The translations under genes and the position numbers were made by a program. Shown here piece after piece: positions 59,724 through 64,000 of a DNA stretch of 64,000 bases (within the stretch, counting starts at the first letter, position 1; every line of letters starts with the position of its first letter). The stretch is taken from assembly GCF_000023945.1 (NCBI RefSeq), contig NC_013158.1, forward strand, positions 682,001 to 746,000. Direction: 5' to 3'. The notes below the pieces were generated by a model. It saw nothing but the letters and a program-made list of their open reading frames with translations. It was not told the origin of the DNA and did no database searches. Origin of the DNA: Halorhabdus utahensis DSM 12940 (GTDB lineage Archaea; Halobacteriota; Halobacteria; Halobacteriales; Haloarculaceae).

Positions 59724-60947
59724 TCACTCGAACTCGTCTAAGGTTGCATGAATCCCCCGCGGCGTGTCGCTGACGCGCGCGCCATCGATGTCGAGGCCGA
59801 GCGTTCGCACGGCGGCGTCGCCGACGCGCTCGCGGACGTCCGTCGGGGCGTAGACGCCGAGCCGCCAGCGGTCGCGTTGGGCTGCCTGCAGCGCACGCAC
59901 GAGCGTCGATTGTTCTTCGAGCCGGCGCACAGTCCCGTTGACGAGTACCTGGGAACTCGACTCGGCCATCGACGGGTCCGGGGCCACGTCGAGGATGACT
60001 GCTTCCGGGTCGACGCCCGCGTCCGCAGCAATCGCCCGCTCGCGCTCGCGGATCGCCCCCTGCTCCATCGCAAGGAGGTCCGCAGGGACCGCACCGCGCT
60101 CGGCCCACACCGCACGCTTGTAGAGATCGCGGTAAGTCAACCGCCGCCCGATCTCGGCCGTCTCCTCGGTCGAGCGCAGCGCGACCAGCAGTTCGGCGTC
60201 GTCCATCCGTCGAAACGTTTCGGGGCTGGTCTCGGTCTCCTCGAGGAGGCGGGCACTGCCACGACGAAGCATCGCCTTGGCGATGCGGGCGACGTGATGG
60301 CTGTAGACCGTCGGCGTCATCAGCGCGCGAGCGAGCAGGAGGCTCTCGGCAGTCTGGACGTTGCCCTCAGCGAGGACGAGTTCGCCGTCCCGGAAGCGCA
60401 GTTCCCGGACGAGTCGCCCGTGGTCGATAGTGCCGTAGGGGACGCCCGTGTGATGGGCGTCCCGGACGAGATAATCCATCCGGTCGACGTCGAGTTCGCC
60501 CGAGACGAGCTGGCCGAGTTCACCGTCCCCAGCCACCAGATCCGCGACTGCATCGGGATTCAGCCCCGCTTCGGTCAGCACGCGTGCGACCTGGCCCTCG
60601 CCGATCAGGTCGTGAACGTCGTCGTGGTACTTGCCCGTGTGTCGGTGGATCAACCCCTCGACGTTGTGGCTGTACGGGCCGTGACCGATATCGTGAAGCA
60701 ACGCAGCCGCACGGACGCGTTCGCCCTGCTGGCCGGAGATGCCGAGGTGTTCAAGCGCCTGGTCGGCGAGATGGTAGACGCCGAGGCTGTGCTCGAATCG
60801 CGTGTGGTTCGCTGAGGGATACACCAGCGTGACCGTACCGAGCTGGCTGACGTGTCGCAACCGCTGGAGTGGCGGCGTGTCCAGCAGCGACAGCGCCACG
60901 CCCTCGACCTCGATGTAGTCGTGGACGCTGTCCTTGATCGTCTTCAT
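59724..60947 (-). CDS. HD-domain phosphohydrolase (SAMHD1/dGTPase-like)
   Basis: 407 residues. Starts KTIKDSVHDYIEVEG, the start of this family. Metal site: TRFEHSLGVYHLA (first His), LLHDIGHGPYSHNVEGL (HD pair) and a late aspartate in LDVDRMDYLVRDAHHTGV. Likely acts on deoxynucleoside triphosphates or related nucleotides. Helical C-terminal part about 220-400. Confidence 0.9.
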   Translation of the reverse strand: MKTIKDSVHDYIEVEGVALSLLDTPPLQRLRHVSQLGTVTLVYPSANHTRFEHSLGVYHLADQALEHLGISGQQGERVRAAALLHDIGHGPYSHNVEGLIHRHTGKYHDDVHDLIGEGQVARVLTEAGLNPDAVADLVAGDGELGQLVSGELDVDRMDYLVRDAHHTGVPYGTIDHGRLVRELRFRDGELVLAEGNVQTAESLLLARALMTPTVYSHHVARIAKAMLRRGSARLLEETETSPETFRRMDDAELLVALRSTEETAEIGRRLTYRDLYKRAVWAERGAVPADLLAMEQGAIRERERAIAADAGVDPEAVILDVAPDPSMAESSSQVLVNGTVRRLEEQSTLVRALQAAQRDRWRLGVYAPTDVRERVGDAAVRTLGLDIDGARVSDTPRGIHATLDEFE

Positions 60948-61052
60948 GCTCGACCGTATGAAGCGCCACCTCAAAACAGTGGGTGGCCTACGTGTCGACG
61001 GATTCAGAGACAGTGGCGACGCAGTGAATCGAGCGAGATCCCGGGAAGCAGG

Positions 61053-61586
61053 TCAGCCAACCGTTTCCAGGTGCCCGAGCAAGTCTTCCTCGGTCGTCCG
61101 GTCGAATTCGATCGGCTCCTCGGGATAGCGGCCCATCGCTTCGACGGTTTCGACGGCCCGGTCGGGCTGGTAGCCACGGCCATAGACCAGCCAGGCGGCA
61201 AGTACCTGCCCGGTCCGTCCCAGTCCGGAGAGCCCCTGGACGACAACTGGCTCGTCACGCCGAACAGATTCTTCAAGAAAGGGCAAGATGGTTTCTTCGA
61301 GGACGGTACTGTCGCCGAGTTGCCGGTCCAACAGCGGTGCGTGAACAACGTTGTCTTCACCGAAGGCAGCCGTATACTCTTCGAGATTGTACCCACAGCC
61401 ATCAGCATCGGCACCTGGCAACAGACAACAGACTCGTCGGATTCCCCGGTCTCGCATGAACTCGATCCAGGCTGAGACGGCTACCGCCTGATCGGCAGCC
61501 GAGTGCCACCCCGGCGCAGCCGCCCCGTGGACGTATTCTTCATCGGGGGCGGCCGGCGCGAACCGATACGCGTCATCCATATGCAA
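61053..61586 (-). CDS. Dual-specificity phosphatase-fold protein with missing catalytic cysteine
   Basis: 177 residues. Fold and loop match cyclin-dependent-kinase-inhibitor-3/DSP-like phosphatases, but the P-loop H-C-x5-R reads QGLSGLGR (117-124): histidine is Gln117 and the nucleophilic cysteine is Gly118. The phosphate-binding G-x-G-R-T-G and an upstream Asp (LLDRQLGD, about 88) are kept. The protein could bind phosphate but not form the phosphocysteine intermediate. The start is one of two methionines (61586 or 61580). Confidence 0.75.
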   Translation of the reverse strand: MHMDDAYRFAPAAPDEEYVHGAAAPGWHSAADQAVAVSAWIEFMRDRGIRRVCCLLPGADADGCGYNLEEYTAAFGEDNVVHAPLLDRQLGDSTVLEETILPFLEESVRRDEPVVVQGLSGLGRTGQVLAAWLVYGRGYQPDRAVETVEAMGRYPEEPIEFDRTTEEDLLGHLETVG

Positions 61587-61708
61587 TGAACTGCGACCCA
61601 GAGTCTTGAGTCTATACCTCCAATTCTCAGGTTTGAAACGTGGGTCGATGTCAGGAGGAATCGGGGTGAAGACACACCCTTATGAGTGTCCTGGACGCAA
61701 CGGTCGAT

Positions 61709-62701
61709 ATGATCACGTTTCTCGCCGGCGGGACGGGAACCCCGAAGCTGCTCGCCGGTGCCGACGACGTGTTTCCGCCGTCGGAGACGACCGTCGTCGC
61801 GAACACGGGCGACGACGTCGAACTGGGCGGCCTGCTGGTCTGCCCCGACGTCGATACGTGTCTCTTTCAGGCGGGAGAGATCCTCGATACGGACACCTGG
61901 TGGGGGATCGACGGCGACACGGCTGAGACCCACGAGTACGTCCGGACGCTGAGTGAGCGGGCGGGATTGGATGGCGGCCCGCGATATCTCCCCGACGAGC
62001 GCCAGACTGCCGGCCGCGACCTCGCCGACTGGCGACGCTTCTCGGCCGTCGGCGAGTTCATGTACATCGGCGATCGCGATCGGGCGATCCACGTCACCCG
62101 GACAAGCCTCCTCGACGAAAGGCACACACTCACGGAGGCAACGCGGATTCTCGGCGACGCCCTCGGAGTCGACCGCGAGATCCTGCCGATGAGCGACGAC
62201 TCCGTCGCTTCAATCGTCCACACGCCCGACGGGCCAATGCACTTCCAGGAGTTCTGGGTGGCCCGTGATGGCGAACCCACGGTCGATTCAGTCGAGTTTC
62301 GTGGCGCGGAAGACGCGGCGGCGACCGACGCGGTCCTCGATGCCCTTTCCGCCCCGGTCGTGATCGGCCCGTCGAACCCGATCACGAGCATCGGGCCGAT
62401 GACTGCCATCGACGACATCGCCGCCGCCCTCGACGAGACGCCCGTCGTCGCCGTCTCCCCCTTCGTCGAGGACCAGGTCTTCTCCGGTCCAGCGGCGAAA
62501 CTCATGGCCGCGGAAGGGTACGATCCCTCGACAGCTGGGGTCGCGGCAGCGTATCCATTCGTGGACGGGTTCGTCCTCGACGAGGCTGACGGGACCGATC
62601 TCGACCGGCCGACAGTCCGCACGGACACGACGCTCGACACCGACGAGGACGCCGCCCGAGTCGCCCGGGCCGTCCGGGAGGCCCTGGAGGTGGTGGCGTG
62701 A
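61709..62701 (+). CDS. cofD: 2-phospho-L-lactate transferase
   Basis: 330 residues. Starts [17 protein letters not shown], the CofD P-loop-like start, then [14 protein letters not shown] and a central [13 protein letters not shown] substrate-binding loop. It joins lactyl-2-phospho(diphospho)guanosine to Fo in coenzyme F420 synthesis. The ATG at 61709 lies at leaderless distance from CCTTATGAG (about 61677-61685), so the in-frame ATG at 61682 within the TATA box is not used. Overlaps the next gene by four bases. Confidence 0.93.
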   Translation: MITFLAGGTGTPKLLAGADDVFPPSETTVVANTGDDVELGGLLVCPDVDTCLFQAGEILDTDTWWGIDGDTAETHEYVRTLSERAGLDGGPRYLPDERQTAGRDLADWRRFSAVGEFMYIGDRDRAIHVTRTSLLDERHTLTEATRILGDALGVDREILPMSDDSVASIVHTPDGPMHFQEFWVARDGEPTVDSVEFRGAEDAAATDAVLDALSAPVVIGPSNPITSIGPMTAIDDIAAALDETPVVAVSPFVEDQVFSGPAAKLMAAEGYDPSTAGVAAAYPFVDGFVLDEADGTDLDRPTVRTDTTLDTDEDAARVARAVREALEVVA

Positions 62702-63486
62702 GTGGTGTCGAGCCCCTGCCGTTCGAGCCACGGGTCGCCGCCGCCAGCCTGAGTGGCGAGTCAGATGTCGAGTGGGCAAAAGCAACTATCCCACACGTCG
62801 GCGCGGCGTTCCTCGGCGGATTGGCGATCGACGAGCCGACGCGGGCGGCCGCCCGCAAGATGGTCGAAGACCGCGACCGTGAGGAGTTCCTGCCCGCAAA
62901 TCCGTTCGCGTTCGCCGACGAGCAACTGAATCGGCTCGCCGACGAGCCGCTCGTCGCCGGGCTGAACGTCCGGAGTGCATCCCGCGAGCCGCTCGAACGG
63001 ATCGCGGAGAGCTGTGCCGACCACGGCGCGATCTGTGAGCTCAACGCCCACTGCCGACAGGACGAGATGTGCGAGACAGGGGCGGGAGAAGCGTTGCTGG
63101 CCGAGCCGGATCGACTCGCCAAGCAGGTCGAGACCGCGGCCGATGCCGGCGCGACCGTCAGCGTGAAAGTCCGGACAGAGATCGACGGCGTCGACCTCCT
63201 GGCCGTTGCCCGACGGATCGAGGCAGCGGGGGCGGACGCCGTCCACGTCGACGCGATGGACAGCGAAGGCGTCGTCGCCGAAATCGTCGCCGCGACCGAT
63301 CTGTTTGTCATCGCCAACAACGGCGTCCGCGACCGGGAGACGGTCCGCGAGTACCTCGCCTGCGGCGCGGACGCCGTCAGTGTCGGTCGGCCAAGCGACC
63401 GCCCCGCCGTGCTCAAACGCGTCCGAAACGCGACTGAAGGGTGGTTCGAATCGGCCGAGACAGCCACGAGGGAAGCCACACAATGA
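62698..63486 (+). CDS. Dihydrouridine synthase-like TIM-barrel protein
   Basis: 262 residues starting at a GTG that overlaps the cofD stop (GTGA). Barrel features of the Dus/FMN oxidoreductase class: [50 protein letters not shown] and [10 protein letters not shown] at the FMN phosphate site. Asn-Ala-His-Cys ([17 protein letters not shown]) parallels the N-x-G-C-P active-site block of Dus enzymes but with changed residues. Haloarchaeal homologues are annotated as tRNA-dihydrouridine synthase; the specific substrate is unproved. Confidence 0.72.
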   Translation: MSGVEPLPFEPRVAAASLSGESDVEWAKATIPHVGAAFLGGLAIDEPTRAAARKMVEDRDREEFLPANPFAFADEQLNRLADEPLVAGLNVRSASREPLERIAESCADHGAICELNAHCRQDEMCETGAGEALLAEPDRLAKQVETAADAGATVSVKVRTEIDGVDLLAVARRIEAAGADAVHVDAMDSEGVVAEIVAATDLFVIANNGVRDRETVREYLACGADAVSVGRPSDRPAVLKRVRNATEGWFESAETATREATQ

Positions 63487-64000
63487 CGCGAACCATCGCC
63501 CAACAGGCCGAACTCGCCCTCCTGCTGGAAGTGGCAACGACGCCCAAGCCGGGCAACGTCGACCGCCACCGCGATCACGACGACCTCCGTTTCGAGCACT
63601 TTCTCGCTGGGGCCGTGGGCGCAAGTGAGGGGCTTCGAGACCTGGCAGATCCTGACGGACCACCGATCGGGGTGGCCTTCGAGCAGGCGGTCGCGGGCAT
63701 GAGCGACCAGTCCGGCGGCAACACCCAGTTCGGCGGGTTGTTGTTGCTCGCGCCGCTGGTCCGGGCCGCCGCGCTGGGGGAGTTGACGCCGGAACGGGCC
63801 ACAACCGTCGCCGAGGGGACTGGCGTCGAGGACGCTGCGGGGTTCTACCGCGCGTTCGAGCACGTCGACGTCGCTGTCGCCGACCCACCCGACGACATGG
63901 ACGCCCTGGATGTCCGTCGTGGAAGCGATGCGGTCCCTGAAATCCGAGAGCGTGGCCTGTCGCTGTCCGACGTGCTGGCTCGCTCGACCGATCACGACGG
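63483..64000 (+). CDS. CitG-like triphosphoribosyl-dephospho-CoA synthase family protein, 3'-truncated by window edge
   Basis: The first about 172 residues are visible. Family marks: LLLEVATTPKPGNVDRHRDHDD (lysine and aspartate block), SDQSGGNTQFGGLLLLAPL (N-T-x-x-G-x-x-L), as in CitG/MdcB. Bacterial CitG makes the citrate lyase cofactor precursor; haloarchaea have no citrate lyase here, so the archaeal role is open. Starts four bases before the stop of the Dus-like gene, so cofD, the Dus-like gene and this gene form one coupled operon. Confidence 0.82.
   Translation, partial: MTRTIAQQAELALLLEVATTPKPGNVDRHRDHDDLRFEHFLAGAVGASEGLRDLADPDGPPIGVAFEQAVAGMSDQSGGNTQFGGLLLLAPLVRAAALGELTPERATTVAEGTGVEDAAGFYRAFEHVDVAVADPPDDMDALDVRRGSDAVPEIRERGLSLSDVLARSTDHD

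Overview
The window is a GC-rich chromosomal segment of a halophilic archaeon (class Halobacteria). The evidence is an acidic proteome, a mevalonate-pathway decarboxylase, eukaryote-like ribosomal proteins (S3Ae, S15, S28e, L7Ae, L24e), KEOPS Pcc1, TmcA, CofD (coenzyme F420), halocyanins, HTH-10 (Bat-type) regulators, TATA boxes about 25-30 nt upstream of many start codons (leaderless genes), and a type I NADH dehydrogenase-like complex without NuoEFG. Genus cannot be fixed from the sequence alone; a Haloarculaceae/Halorhabdus-like genome is plausible.

Layout. 1-14.2 kb: 3'-truncated phosphomevalonate decarboxylase, then the respiratory complex I genes. These run nuoA-B-CD-H-I and J1-J2-K-L-M-N on the minus strand, but the two halves are separated by about 3 kb holding an ABC-2 exporter, a DUF456 membrane protein and a DUF4177-like small protein. 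14.3-18.3 kb: purE, purK and an Agl23-like GT-C membrane protein. 18.4-21.8 kb: a PLP aminotransferase followed by two unknown Tat lipoproteins, which are bracketed by a second, diverged copy of the aminotransferase 3' end. 21.8-29.9 kb: RibL, a JAMM protease, an S1/DHH RecJ-type nuclease, a two-HKD phospholipase D-like protein, a HEAT-repeat protein, a CDP-alcohol phosphatidyltransferase and a halocyanin.

29.9-32.3 kb: operon rps15 - degenerate RecJ-like - pcc1 - rps3ae. 32.6-37.6 kb: six pilin-like secreted or membrane-anchored proteins, five in one overlapping minus-strand operon. 37.8-38.8 kb: tRNA-Ala(GGC) followed by a gene-free stretch with repeated copies of the tRNA 3' end, many hairpins and an AT-rich patch (integration scar-like). 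38.8-44.2 kb: AsnB-like and PHP proteins, a pseudo-radical-SAM/SPASM protein with its small Htur_1727-type partner, a winged-helix regulator with two small membrane paralogues, and another halocyanin. 44.2-46.6 kb: a membrane protein with a six-fold 12-residue repeat, an M29 aminopeptidase, then a RelE/RHH toxin-antitoxin pair bracketed by a second copy of the aminopeptidase 3' end.

46.6-64 kb: cytochrome P450 and a divergent HTH-10 regulator, ilvD, a TetR-MATE operon with a perfect palindrome in front, tmcA, the rpl7ae-rps28e-rpl24e-ndk operon, UspA, an amidohydrolase, a four-gene small-protein/DUF2178/XRE operon, an HD hydrolase, a phosphatase-fold protein lacking the catalytic cysteine, and the coupled operon cofD - Dus-like - CitG-like (cut by the window end).

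The most striking theme is cargo placed directly behind the 3' end of a host gene, with a second copy of that 3' end left on the far side: the aminotransferase/lipoprotein pair, the aminopeptidase/toxin-antitoxin pair, and (as repeats only) the tRNA-Ala gene. A second theme is enzymes that lost catalytic residues: pseudo-radical-SAM, pseudo-phosphatase, dead RecJ and an AsnB without its nucleophilic cysteine.
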